In this document: positions 10,870-23,300 of the stretch, in pieces
How the letters are laid out: each line of letters starts with the position of its first letter
Position numbering within the stretch: the first letter of the stretch is position 1
NCBI GenBank assembly: GCA_036927565.1
Contig: JAYESD010000008.1
Coordinates: forward strand, 118,943,498-119,007,497
Length of the DNA: 64,000 nt
Reading direction: 5' to 3'
Origin: Tuctoria greenei
Lineage: Eukaryota; Streptophyta; Magnoliopsida; Poales; Poaceae
Position numbers and translations under genes: made by a program
Notes under the pieces: model-generated
What the model was told of the DNA's origin: nothing
What the model saw: the letters and a program-made list of their open reading frames with translations, nothing else
Database searches by the model: none

Positions 10870-11305
10870 CATGGGGTATACTTTATCACAGACGGTTCTT
10901 TACCTACGGCTAGACCTGCCTGTGAAATTATATTATCACATACGGCTAGTCATAGGTAAAGAACCACCTGTAATAACTCCATTATTACAGACGGTTACTA
11001 TTACGGTACAAATTGGCTGCGATAAATTGTCTCCACAGGCGGCTTGTCATAGGTAAAGATCTACCTGTGATAACACCTTATTATAGGCGGTTACTTATAC
11101 TGTACGAACCGCCTGTGAGAATGTTTTTTTCACAGGCGGCTAGTCATAAGTAAAGAACCGTATGTGATAAAATTATTTCACAGTCGGTTTCACTTTCCGT
11201 CTATGAAATTGCAAGTTATCACAGACTCTTCATTTCAGACGGTTTTAGAAACCGCGTGCAATAATACGTTTGGTGTTGCCTTAGATGAGGCTTATTGTAG
11301 TAGTG
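10870..11305. repeat. CACTA-1 subterminal repeats and right terminus
   Basis: Repeated units such as CACAGGCGGCTAGTCATA, TAGGTAAAGAACCRCCTGT and ACAGACGGTTACTATTACGG occur in both orientations up to about 11260, and the end is GTAGTAGTG at 11297-11305. Subterminal arrays like this are the transposase-binding regions of CACTA elements. Between 10687 and 10869 I see only T-rich 3' flank. Confidence 0.75.
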
Positions 11306-13277
11306 TTGATCATTTCCTGAAAAGCCTCTGGGACATGGCAATATTAGTTTCTTGATAGAATCTGTAAACTGTGATATTTTTGCTCCTGGAAAAGCTATAG
11401 AGGTGGGGGAGTTCAATCTTCAGTTTCTGATTACTCCACATATCTTTTCAAAATCTGATTGTTGAACCATCCCCTGTTTTACAGATGGATATATCCTTAA
11501 ACTTTTTGTGCAACTTAGTAATATCCTTCCACCAGAACAAACCGGCAACATTATGAAAATTGAGGTAACCTGGCTGATAATAAGTGTCCCAGATTAACTG
11601 TACCCACGGTATCTCCTTTCTGTTAAAATACTTGTCCAGATTTTTTAGTAATAAAGCCTCATTTTGTCTTTGCAGGTTTATTACTCCCAGGCCTCCGGAC
11701 TTGTTAGGGCCCAAGCATTGTTTCAACTGATCAACGCTTTTGTTTTACCATTGAAATTTGGTCCATACCATAGAAATTGCCTTCTTATTCTGTCTATGTA
11801 CTTTAACACTGCCACTCGGAGCTGCAAGGTACAAATAGCATAGGTCGGCATCATTGTTAAAACTGAATTCACAATCTGTACTCTCCCAGCATGGTTAAGA
11901 AATCTTGATGTGGCCGAGAGTTTCTTCTCTATTCTAGTCATGAGTGGAACAAAGCCCCTAAATCTTGGTTTGTGAATGCTTAGCGGTAGTCCCAAATATG
12001 TAAATGGGAAGTTTGCCACCTGACAGCCGAAAACTCCTGCTAAACTTTGTGCCTCGAGTGCACCTACATTCAGAGGGATGAGAGAAGATTTATGGTAGTT
12101 CACCCTCAGCCCTGTTGATTGATTGAAAGATTCCAGCAACCCTTTCAAGCAGAAGAGGTCCCTCTGATGCCCTCATAATTAGTAACGTGTCGTCTGCATA
12201 TTGTATAATTGGAAATCCTTGTGAGGGACAATCTTCATATGGCCTTCTTATGAGATTAATCTCAGCCACTTTATTAACGATACACTGAAGTAAATCAGCA
12301 GCTATTACAAAGAGAAGCGAGGACAAAGGGTCCCCTTGTCTTAAGCCTCTTTTACAAATAATCTGTCTATCGGGAACTCCATTTATTAAAACTGATGTTG
12401 TTCCAGAGTGTAATATTCTTTGTACGCAGTCAATCCGTTAGTCAGGAAACCCCAAATGCTGAAGCATAAGCAAGAGAGACTTGTGTTCCATAGTATCAAA
12501 GGCTTTAGCAAAGTCTAACTTTAGTATGACGATTTCCTTTCCTGAGGCTTTACACCGATGGATGTACTCATATACCCATGCCAAACAATCATGTATTGTG
12601 TGACTTTTAATAAAACCATACTGGTTTTCATGTACCACCTATGTAATTACTCATTGGAGCCTATTAGCCATTAACTTTGATATTAGTTTGACTGGTAGAT
12701 TCAGTAGTGAGATGGTCCTATAATCATTTATAGATGTTGGAAGGGATGTCTTTGGCACTAATGTTATAAAGGAACTGTTGATGGGTCTCAGATCCATGTG
12801 TCCCTCAAAGAACTCTGAGCATATAGCATATAAATCATCTCCAATTATATCCCGATATTTCTTAATAAAAAAGTTGTTGAAACCATCCGGCCAAAGAGAT
12901 TTGTCCAGAAGGAGATTCTTGATGATTTCATCAACCTCAGCTTTTGAGAAATTATCAGCCATATGGCCTAAATGATGATTCTTTTTAACTAATGAACCCA
13001 GATAATAGAGCATGTGCACATTGTCAGTCGTTCCCATTCGTCCTTCGTAAGATTCCGATAAAACCGTCGCCTTTTCTTCATGGTGTAAGACTGTTTTTCC
13101 ATTATCCAATTCCAAAGAAGCAATAGAATTCATTCGGTACCTTTCAGTAGCAGCAACATGAAAAACTTTGTCGATTGGTTTCCCAACTTTGTCCACCGAA
13201 TTGTATACCTATTCCTCAAGTAGTCATTGTTTAGTTGTAATAACTTGATGTGTATTCTTAGGATAGCTCTAAAATTG
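11306..13277 (-). mobile_element. L1-type LINE, ORF2 part, minus strand
   Basis: Reading from 13277 downwards it carries the pre-RT segment, the RT and the start of the C-terminal zinc-ribbon region of a plant L1 ORF2. It is interrupted on the left by CACTA-1 (at 11305). At 13278 a foldback element interrupts it or abuts its 5' edge. The 5' endonuclease part is not recognisable beyond 13520. No poly(A) tail is visible, because the 3' end would lie left of CACTA-1 and outside the window. Confidence 0.8.
11309..13277 (-). pseudogene. LINE ORF2 reverse transcriptase
   Basis: Motifs in order on the minus strand: NFRAILRIHIKLLQ then RYTIRWTKLG (pre-RT); PDGFNNFFIKKY; ITLVPKT and DYRTISLLN; KLDFAKAFDTMEH; the catalytic QYADDTLL at about 12195-12215; VNYHKSSLIPLNV; FTYLGLPLS; and SGGLGVINLQRQNEALLLKNL. 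The C-terminal piece (11440-11726) includes WKDITKLHKKF and a zinc-ribbon RVT motif. The product would nick target DNA and reverse-transcribe its own mRNA there. At least four frame changes and several stops (for example near 12435 and 12650) disable it. Confidence 0.82.
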
Positions 13278-13511
13278 GGGAACAACTGTTGTGCAATCTG
13301 CTGTTTTGTGCAAGCATGCAATTTTCACATCTCAACCGTTTCCTACCAATCTAAGGGTGGCTGCACTCAGGGTTCTTCTTGCATATTGTCAACAACACCA
13401 GGTGGGGGATTTAAGTGCTAAAAGTGCAGCACCCTTGGATCAGTAGGGAACGGTTAGGATGTAAAGATTGCATGCTTGCACAAAATAGGAGATTGCACAA
13501 CAGTTGTTCCC
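13278..13511. mobile_element. 234-bp foldback MITE, Mutator-like, with 9-bp target duplication
   Basis: The left end GGGAACAACTGTTGTGCAAT and the inverted right end match over about 90 bp with roughly ten differences, leaving a loop of about 50 bp. Direct 9-bp copies of CTAAAATTG flank it at 13269-13277 and 13512-13520. A 9-bp duplication with long terminal inverted repeats is the signature of Mutator-like (MULE) elements. It has no coding capacity, so it would need a transposase supplied in trans. The left duplication encodes NFR in the LINE frame, so the site is within or at the edge of the LINE coding sequence. Confidence 0.82.
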
Positions 13512-14149
13512 CTAAAATTGATAACCTTTAATCACTTTGGCATGGTCATGCACTTTCCAATCCAACTATCTCGAGGGGCCCAGAGATCTCTCTCCTTTTA
13601 TTTAGGAGGGGCAAATCCCATCTTGATTCGCACACATCCCATTCCATGTTTCATTATGTACCCGAAGACTACTTTTATGACTACCCAGTTACGGAGTAGT
13701 GTCTGGTAGTCTCAAAGTACACAACTAAACATAGTAAGAAACAATGACGATCTCAGGTCTAAGGATCTAGCAGATGTATCACCCAAGACCAACTGATGGC
13801 ACATATAAAAGTAACAATCCCAGCATTATCTCAGAGTGAGTCAAACCATCACCATGTTCACTAACATGTGTTCATATTATTAATTAATACATGTGCTAGT
13901 TTGTACGTCATCATTATCTTATATAATGATATAGACTAGGGATCACTTAAAGTAACATTACTATTAACGAAGAGTCTCACGAACAAGTCACATACTTGAT
14001 GATCAATGTAAATAATGATTACGCATATAACAATTTATTTAATAGTACATAAATATAGCTATGATACAAGTCTCTCACTACACACTATGATCACTGATGT
14101 AAGTATCTAATACTCATAGATCTCGTGTGTGCCTCATGCTTTGATTGTG

Positions 14150-17100
14150 GAAGAGGCTTCATCAACGGATCTACAACATTCAAATCCGTGTGCACCTTAC
14201 ATATCTTCACATCACCTCGGTCGATGATATCTCAAATGAAGTGATAGCATCGTAGTATATGTTTGGATCTTTTGTGTGATCTAGGCTCCTTTGTCTGTGC
14301 GATGGATCCACTATTGTCAGAACGAGATCCACAGGACCAGACACACTAGGAACAACACCCAGCTCAGAAACAAATCTGATCCAAATAGCTTCCTTTGCAG
14401 CTTCAGAAGCTGCGATATACTCGGCCTCCATCATTGAATCTGCTACTGAATCTTGCTTGGAACTTTTCTAGCTCACTTTCCCTCCATTGAGGCAGAATAC
14501 AAAACTGGATTGCGATCTAGAATCATCCTTATCAGTTTGGAAGCTATCATCGGTGTAACCTTTTACAACTAGCTCTTCTTCACCTCCAAACACTAAGAAT
14601 GTATCTTTGGTTCTTCTCAAGTACTTAAGTATGTTTTTGACAACTGTCCAATTAGTCTCCTCATAATTTGATTGATACCTGCTCGGATGCTCAGAGCATA
14701 GGATAGATCTGGGCGTGTACATAGCATGGCATACATGAAGGATCCAATAGCTGAATCATAAGGAATCGCTCTCATCCTCTTTTGCTCATCAAGTGTCAAA
14801 GGAGATTGATTCTTGCTTAGAGTAATTTCATGTGATATTGGTAAAAACCTTTCTTGGAATCTTGCATATTGGACCGATTCAATATCTTGTCAATATGTAT
14901 CTTGGCTTAATCCAATTAGCTGATCTATCTCTATAGATCTTTATGCTCAAAATGTATGTTGTCTCTCCTAAATCCTTCATTGACAAACTTTTTCTTAATG
15001 AGGATTTAACAACATCAAGCATTGGAATGTCACTTTTGATCAATAATATGTCATCTACATATAGGACCAGAAATACAAGTGTGATCCCACTAAACTTCTT
15101 GTAAATACAAGGTTCTTCTATGTTCTTGATGAAACCAAACCCTTTGATAACTTCATCAAAACGTAGATTGTAACACCGAGATGCTTGCTTCAATCCATAG
15201 ATGGACTTTTGATGTTTGCATATTTTACTAGCATTTTCAGGATCGACAAAACCCTCAGATTGTGTCATGTACATATCCTCAGTCAGACTTCCATTAAGAA
15301 AGGTTGTTTTGACATCCATCTGCTATATTTTATAATCAAAATATGCAGCAATTGCTAGGAGAATCTGAACAGACTCTAGCATTGCGACGGGTGAGAAGGT
15401 TTCACCATAATCAACACCTTGAATTTGTTTCAAACCTTTCACCACCAATCGTGCTTTATAGATGTGAACGTTTCCATCCATGTCAGTCTTTTTTCTTGAA
15501 AATCCATTTACAACCGATAGGTCTCACACCTTCGATTGGATCAACCAAGTTCCAAACTTGATTCCCATGCATGGATTCAATTTTGGGTTTCATGGCTCTA
15601 AGCCATTTCTCAAGGTTGGATCCCTTCATTGCATAGTTATAGGTTGTGGGCCCATTGTTGTCCAACACTACCATGAAATGTTGTTTCGTGGTTAGAAGTG
15701 CTAACTTTCCAGTCGCGTGACGTGCCCTCGCAGACCTTTTTGGTGCTGGTGTTTCATCAAATGGTTGCACATCATCTTTTACATCCAATAAAGGATTAGT
15801 GGGTGCTGAAATATTTTTAGGTATTTCTTGAATTTCTTCAAGATGCACCTTTCTCCCACAAACTCTTTTTGAGAGAAACTCTTTCTCCAAGAAGACACCA
15901 TTGCGAGCGGTAAATACATTACCCTCTATTTTATTATCAAAAAAATATCCTTTGATTTCTCTACGATATCCCACAAAGAAGCATTTGTCTGATTTTGGAG
16001 TGAGTTTGTCTGACGTCAAACGTTTGACATAAGCATCACACCCCCAAACTTTGAGGAAAGATAATCTGGGATGTTTTCTGGTCCACATCTCGTATTATGT
16101 CTTCTCAATAGACTTAGTTGGGACTCCGCTTAGTGTAAACACAACATTTTCAAGAGCATAACTCCAAAAGGATAGTGGAAGATTAGTTTGTCTCATCATT
16201 GATCTAACCATGTCTAACAATTTTCGGTTCCTCCGCTCGAACACCCCATTCTATTGACGTGTTCCAGGTGGAGTCCACTGTGATACAATTCCACATTGTT
16301 TTAAATGATAATAGAATTCATGGCTCAAATAGTCACCTCCACGATCAGATCGTACAAGTTTATTATCTTGCCCAATTGATTTTGTACTTCATTTTGAAAT
16401 TTTTTGAACTTTTCAAAGGATTCAGACTTTTGCCTCCTTAGGTAGACATAACCATATCTAACAAAGTCATCAATAAAAGTAATGAAGTTCTGGAAACCAC
16501 CTCTGGCTATTGAACTCATTGGTCCACATACATCACTATGTATAAGTCCTAACAGGTCACTCACCCTCTCACTTTGACAAATGAAGGGTGCTTTAGTCAT
16601 CTTCACAAGCAAACAAGACTCGCATGTGTCAAGTGATTTAAAATCAAATGAGCTTAGTAAATCATCTTTATGGAGTTTTCCAATGTTTTTCTCATTTATA
16701 TGCCCTAAGCGACAAGGCCAAATAAAAGTGGGATTTAGATCATTTCGTCAAGCCCTTTTGGTATTAATGTTACAAATTGTTTTATCCACAAGATCAAGAG
16801 CATATAATCTATTCACTAATAGACATTTATCATACAAAATATTATTATAATAAATAGAACAAATTTTGTTCATTATAACAATTTCATAAGCATTAACATC
16901 TTCTAAACATGAAGAAAGATAATGTTCTTGCTCAAAGTAGGAATGCGATAACAATTATTCAATTCCAAAACTTATCGTGAGTGTAATGATAAGTGGTAGG
17001 TCTCGACAGCTACGACCACAACCTTTGCTCCATTGCCGACACGAACATCCAACTCGCCTTTTACAAATCTTCTAATCTCACTTAGACCCAACAATGATTT

Positions 17101-18040
17101 GAAAGTGTGAATCATCGATCCAGTATCAAATACCCATGATTCACTAGAAGATGTTGCAATATTAATTTCTATAACATTTATACCTGAATTGGAAGTCTCA
17201 CTTCCCTTCTTCTTCATATTCTCCAAGTACTTCTTGCAGTTCCTAGACGAATGCCCCTTAGCATGATAGTAAAAGCATTCATCATCAGGAGAAGGGCCAG
17301 ATTTGCCCTTTGACATAGACTTTGAGCTTGAGGGCTCATCGGTAACCATTCCCTTGGCTTTGCCTTTAGGATGTGGCACACGCCTCCTCTTTTTATTCTC
17401 CTTTTAAACCATCATCACATGAGTGGCGATTTTTTAATGCTTTTTTCAGCTGTTTTAAGCATCTCAAGCAATTCAGCCAACATTTTCTCCATGCCATTCA
17501 TTTGAAAATTCAATATAAATGGCTCGTAACTCGGTGGGAGCAACTAGAGAACAACGTCAATAGTCAGATCATCCTTAAGTTCAGAACCAAGTTTGCCAAA
17601 AGTCTCAACGTAACTAATCATTTTGATTACATGAGGGCTGATAGGGCTACCATTCACCAGCTTTCATGAGAATAAGGACTTTGAGATGTTGTATCTCTCA
17701 GCCCTAACTATGTTCTCAAACATTCTACGCAGTCCCTCAATCATAGAATAAGAATATGTATGCTCATACTGCTTTTGCAAATCAGGGGGACATAGTGGCG
17801 AGCATGAGGCATCTTACATTAAGCGCATCAGCGTAATGCTTCTGATAAGCTCTACATGCCGCAACAGTCGCATCAACTGGGAGGTCATTGGAGTATGGCT
17901 GCAGAAGAACGTACTCAGTTTTCTCTTTCCTAAGAATGATTCTCATGTTGCGGTACCAATTGATAAAGTTAGCTCCATTGAGCTTTTCCTTTTCAAGCAC
18001 GGACCACAAATTGAAACTGGAATTGTTATAGCAGACATGA
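14150..18040 (-). pseudogene. Copia gag-pol of element C
   Basis: Gag begins near 18040 (SVLEKEKLNGANFINWYRNM). The zinc knuckle CFYYHAKGHSSRNC (17236-17277) has Tyr in place of the second Cys. Protease is WVFDTGS (about 17125). Integrase shows the catalytic LIHSDVCGPM (16530) and, in another frame, RSDRGGDYL and the NGVFERRN region (16240-16360). RT shows MDVKTTFLNG, YGLKQASR and the catalytic LYVDDILL (about 15045-15065). RNase H lies at 14470-14720 (KGYTDDSFQTD) and 14207-14434 (MEAEYIAASEAAKEAIW). Stops and frame changes between all blocks make it non-functional. The motifs fit a common grass Ty1-copia family, but I do not assign a lineage. Confidence 0.85.
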
Positions 18041-19374
18041 TCTACAATAGAAAATAAATACGCAAGGTTTTAGCACTATGTTATGTATCAATCTTCTATT
18101 AACAGTTTAATAAAAGACACCACCACTATATGAGTATCGTCTTCCCTCTAATGACATATAGTGGTAAAAGATCCATGTTCACTAATTCCTAGTGAGCATT
18201 GGCTTCACTGCTAGGAAATTTATGACATAGGTAAACAACAATTATTAATCATATCCCTATATGACTCTAGTTTGTTGGGTGACATCCAATGCCTCGACTC
18301 CCAACTCTATGCCATAAAGCACAAAACTGTTTTGATACCTTTGTTGAATAAACCAACACTATGCATTTGAATGTCCAACATTCACCCTAAGCATTATGAT
18401 AGATGATGGTATTTTGCTTTGGCAAACCTACCACACAACGATCAAAACAACATAGGTGCAACTATTGGTAAATGGCGTCAAATACTCAACTTTTGTGCGA
18501 GAAGCTATTCTATCATGACAAAACACCCACCATAGGAAAGCATGAAAGAAATAGTAATACCTAAACATCACAGGCATATGATCATATCACATTGTAAATG
18601 GTATGGCCTTTAGACTCATTTTGGTTTCCATCGCCATGGTTCCATCATGATCTAAGCTGTCATGCCTCCCTTCTTGTGGTGATCACCATCGCCATCATGC
18701 TTGAATACATCTCCATGAACATAAAAGAAGCAAATACATCTAATAGCTATCAAATGAATTACATGAGAGATCAAGAATCACAGGTCGACATGCAGGTCGT
18801 TATGCAACTATGTGACAATTTCAACCCGATTGTGTTAAATTTGCAACAAGCATACTGCACAAATATTAAACACAAATCATCACATCACATCAAGGGCATA
18901 CCATTCACATCATTCCCTGCAAAAACGAGTTAAGCGTAGAACGATTTCTATCACAAAACAAATCTATGATATCACTATAGCAAACACCAAACAGAATTAC
19001 ATAGATCACATCTATGAATAACTATGAAAATCTCATTGGATTGATCAAATTAACCCGACTCTGAGTCGTTCAGCATGCCTCAATTTTCAATATGACTGAT
19101 TATTCATGAGAAGATCGCGACTCATGACCGTGATCTATCGGATCAATCTATTAGCTATGTACGCGATTAGTATCGATGGTGATTCTAGCCGGTAAGAACA
19201 GGTTGCGGACAGAGCATAGAAGGAGCACAGACTGGCCCTTTAGTCATATACGATCGCAATCTACTCTAACTAATTCCAAATCTCAAAAACCCTTCAACAA
19301 AAATTCATCATATGAACATATCAACAGTAGATCACATCTACAACCAAGATCTAGATAAAAAAGTACACAAGTCA
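18041..19374 (-). other. Long untranslated leader of copia C
   Basis: Between the PBS and gag there are about 1.3 kb without a convincing reading frame. The stretch is AT-rich and contains scattered short direct repeats (for example around CATCATGATC and CATGCTTGAATAC). I see nothing else to annotate. Confidence 0.5.
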
Positions 19375-19386
19375 GCTCTGATACCA
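19375..19386 (-). promoter_or_regulatory. Primer-binding site of copia C
   Basis: GCTCTGATACCA on the plus strand is TGGTATCAGAGC on the minus strand, complementary to the 3' end of initiator tRNA-Met, the standard plant LTR-element primer. A likely LTR terminus (TGGGAAATTAGC) starts four bases further right, at 19391. Confidence 0.85.
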
Positions 19387-19390
19387 CTAT

Positions 19391-20300
19391 TGGGAAATTA
19401 GCGGTACACTACTCTAGCAATTTTACCGCATCACCCAGAAAACATGTGAGTACAGAGATCATAGATTGTTATCACTAGACGCGCATCACAGCGGAATGTG
19501 TATGCGTGTCAGTGTACGGGAAGTAGACAATCATGTCTGTCTCCTCCTTGTAGTCGTCATGGCAGCAACATTGTCACTTCACTATAGCCGATCAGCGCAG
19601 CAGTAGCAGCTGGGCCTCCACGAAGTCCACATGTACAGGGAAGAACGCCGTGCGCCGATGTGCTAGCACCGTGTGCGCGGCAAGGGTTCCGACGGGAGGC
19701 CTCTTATGGGTGACGGCTAGGGCTGTCACGTGATAGAGTAATCAGCTCCTAACCTTGCTCCTTGTATTTATAGGCGTACTAATTGTAAAAGTCCGTGTTC
19801 GGGTAGAACAAGAATGCAAAAATGCGAACTTAAAAATTGTTTTTAGATACATTGGAAACTCAAGCTCAAAGAAATTGAGTGCTACAAGAAAGTATCTAGA
19901 GTTTAGAATTTGCTCACATTTGGAAAACATGAGAGGCTGTTTCATGTTCCGAATAGCAACCTTGCAAAAATTAATCATTCTTAAACTACTTTGTACTATT
20001 CAAATCAAAACCCCAAAAGTGAGGACATGCAAAGTGAAATTTAGATTTACCAAACCTACAATAGGGGAAGTCTAGAGTTCACCTCACCATTTTGCTCCTC
20101 ATAATTTAATTTACCACCCTGTAAAGTATTGTGAGTTAGGATGGTTAGAAGAGGTGTGTACATAGAGGAGTGTATTTCGAAGGTTGAATTTGGATTCAAA
20201 CTGAACTGATTTAAATCCAAATCCAACCTCACAATAGGGTTCATAATAGTTAATAAGTCATCTTAGCAAGGTTTCATGAAGTTGGGTTCATTTACTATTT
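19391..20300 (-). repeat. Probable 5' LTR of copia C (outer limit uncertain)
   Basis: It starts TGGGAAATTAGCGG next to the PBS. On the minus strand a TATA box CCTATAAATA lies at 19765-19774 with GC-rich sequence downstream, as expected of an LTR promoter. No second copy exists in the window to fix the outer end; 20300 is approximate. Confidence 0.5.
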
Positions 20301-23300
20301 TAGGAGGTGTTGGAACCATCAGAAGAGAATGAGTAAGGGTGAAACCCTGCCACGTGGGCCCCACTAGTCATCCATGCAAGAACTCACTCGGTTCCTTCTT
20401 AGACACGCACGATTCAGCTCATCCCTATCCACCCTGCCTAGATTTCCATTTGCTTGGAGCCAATTGCTGCTAAAGATTTAACTTGGAAGGGATAATACTA
20501 GTTGCTTGGACCCGATGGTCATAGACCATCTTCTCTTCTTGACCGCTCATGCAATCACCCTCATCTTCTTTCTGAAGCCACGAGCGCCGTGCCTCTGGTT
20601 TTTCTTCCCCGCACTGCTTTTCTCCATGAGCGTGCCCGCACGGCCTCACAGCCAGCGACGGTGGTGCCTGGCCGCCGACCCCTGCTCCTGCCGCCGCCAC
20701 CCCGGGATGAAGCCGCTGGTTCCCCACGGTCACCTGTGCGTGTCCTCCTTCGGCTCCAGCGTGCCGCACGGTTCTAGTGCGCTCGTGCGCGCTCCACGTT
20801 GCACCCTTGCACGTGCTTCAGCGCCGGCCGCTGTTCTCCATCTCCAGGACGCCGGCCAAGCACGCATCCACTACCATCCAATACTCCACCTCTGCTCCCT
20901 CCTTCTCTATCAGGTTTCGTTACTCGCGCTCCATCCCGTCGTTGCGCCTTCTCGCCTCCCTGATGTCACGCGCTCTTTGTCCTCGCTAAGGAGCCCCCCA
21001 CCATGACAACACCGCCCTTGTTTCCGCCGCAGCTGTGTTGTTCTCGGTCGCTGTTGCGCTCGCGTCCTGCTTCTTCTGTGCCAGCCGTGCTACCAGCACA
21101 CCCTCATTGATGTGTGTTTCCCTTGTCGTCGCATTGCGCCAGTCTCTGCTCGTCTCTGTCCCCGTCCTCACGGTGCTCTGCTCCGCCTCATCCACGCGCA
21201 TGCCTGGCCCACATTGCCTAGCGTGTGGCAGCGCGCATTAATCTTTCCCGTTCCCCTACGCGCACGTGGTGCTGCCCGACGCCGTGCGCCTCCTCTACCG
21301 CGCTCACGGTAATGGCCCCAAGCCCCTGCGTCCCGCGCCTACTCGTGCCGCCACAATGCACTGCTGCTACACTGTCCCTATGCGAGCACTCGCTTATGGT
21401 GCCCTGCCATCCAGTGTCGCTATTGCGAGGGCATGAACCTCCTGGCCCCGACGTCTGCCAGGTGTTCATCTGGTGGTCTCCAAAGCATGGAGCAACCTTG
21501 CTGCCACTGTTCGTTGCGCAACGTCTGTGTTGGCACGCTCACACCTTATTTCGGTGACTCCACCCATCAAGCAAACGACTCCAACCTCACTGCCATCATT
21601 GTCAGTTGAATGCGGCGGTAGCTGCCCATGGTAAGCTTCATAGAAAACCCATCTGGTTGTATTCCGTTGTGAGTTCTTCATTTTGCCTCTATTCATCCTA
21701 TGATCATCGATACATCGCCTTTTGAGCCAGGATGGGTACGGCTATGGCTATTGGCTACTACACACCCTCGAGTCCATCAAACAACATTCCACTTGGTCAA
21801 TTGTCCATTGACCTCCAATCAAGCCTAAGTGGTCATCACAGTTCAACGTCAACTCTCGGAGCCTTGTTGTGCCCAACCACAATGGGTCTGCCTCTAGAAG
21901 CTCAAATTCCTTGTGGGTCGATGCACCACCTCCCCAGCAACGTCGACGAACATCAGCTCCACCTCAGAGTTTACCCGGGAATCCGCAAGGACCAGAAGGG
22001 TGTACAACTTGAAATGTTGATGACCAGTTCTGGATCTGCTTCTGTGGTAGTCCCAGGTGAGACGATTTTGTGTATCTGCACGGTGTAGCTATCCTCTGAA
22101 AAATACTGTTACTTGGATCGAGTTACTCACTCAGCTTTCATTCCCGACACTTTGTAGTCACTCAGCTTTCACTCTACTTATAGTTGCGTTACCATGACTT
22201 CTTGGCCAACACCTCTCATTGCTAACTAGGCTTATTCCTTCTTAAGTTTGTGCAACTTCATTGGTTGAACCCTGAGTTGCAATCCTCTTCTTCGCATAGT
22301 TTTCTTGTGCCTCATTCTTGCTATGCTTCACTTTGGTCTCTCTTTGTCGTCCTTACACCACCAAGTCCAGCATTTCCACACCAGTCAGTTGGCCTTCTTT
22401 TTTCTTACATCATTTCAATTGTTAATTACTAAATTACATTTCACTTATATATATTATCATGTCGATAGGGAACGCAACAACGGCAATCGAGGTGGAGTTC
22501 CACGTGGAGGAGGAGACGAGGAGTTTCACCTTGAAGTTCCCATGGCGTATTCTTTGGAGGAAGACCAAACACTAACAGTTGACATTTAATTGAGTCGCAA
22601 CCCAAAGCAAGTCCCAGTTTGCATATAAGCACCCTTATAAAGTTTTATTTTGTATACACTATACGTGTGAGGTATGTATTGTGTATTAAGTCAGATTTTA
22701 TTGAAAATCCACATGCATGACCAAATAATCCTTAAAGTAGCTGGGTAGAACATTACGCTATCATAATATGTTGCTATGCTAATATTTTAGTGGAATCGGT
22801 AGAAGTCGAGTGGTTGGAATCCACTCGCGAGACAGAGAATATGAATCACATGAATATAGTTCAAGAATGGTTTATGAATCTGAATATCAGACTGAGCAGA
22901 GGAATAGGAAGCAGCAGGACGTGGTCTTAGATGCGTAGCCCTGCCTGTATCAATTGAGGACCGATCCGTGTGCGGCTCCGCTGAGCAAGTTTGAACTGTA
23001 CCGAATGCATACTGGACATATAGAACTCAGGAAACCGATGTAACTTGATAACTTGGGTGTCGAGGCATAGGCCAATGTCGATAGGGCTGAATTGAGGGCA
23101 GCAAGGTGTAAATCTACCAGCGGACATAGACACGCTCCATGCGAGGACCTTATGCTTGCGATGGTGGGACCGGTTTGGCGTTTGAGTTTCTTGTGAAAGG
23201 TTGCTGCGTATGATGTCGTGAGGAGCACTGCACGCTTCTTACGCACAGGTGTGTGTGACATGTTATACGGGTTTGTACTGATTGCAATCACCATCCCTCA

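Larger units (their letters stand above)
8666..11305 (+). mobile_element. CACTA-1: 3' half of an En/Spm-type transposon
   Basis: From left to right it has a Gln/Glu-rich repeat protein, an Ulp1-like C48 protease domain, a stretch of subterminal repeats and a terminal ...GTAGTAGTG at 11305, which is CACTACTAC read from the other strand. All are standard parts of grass CACTA elements. The left half lies beyond the inserted Tat element. Sequence from 11306 on is LINE coding sequence in minus orientation, so CACTA-1 appears to have landed in that LINE; the 3-bp duplication would be TTG (11306-11308), with its partner outside the window. Confidence 0.72.
13536..20300 (-). mobile_element. Copia element C (minus strand), decayed
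   Basis: A PBS next to a probable 5' LTR at the right, a long leader, gag, protease, integrase, RT and RNase H run leftwards to about 14150. A 3' non-coding tail to about 13540 follows; it contains an AGGAGAGAGATC polypurine stretch (minus strand, about 13582-13597). I could not find a second LTR copy at the left, so the 3' end appears truncated. The right limit of about 20300 is a guess, as the outer LTR terminus is not evident. Confidence 0.65.

Noticed and set aside
20499..20503. CTAGT as a possible Helitron 3' end
   Set aside because: No GC-rich hairpin precedes it and no 5' TC end was found.
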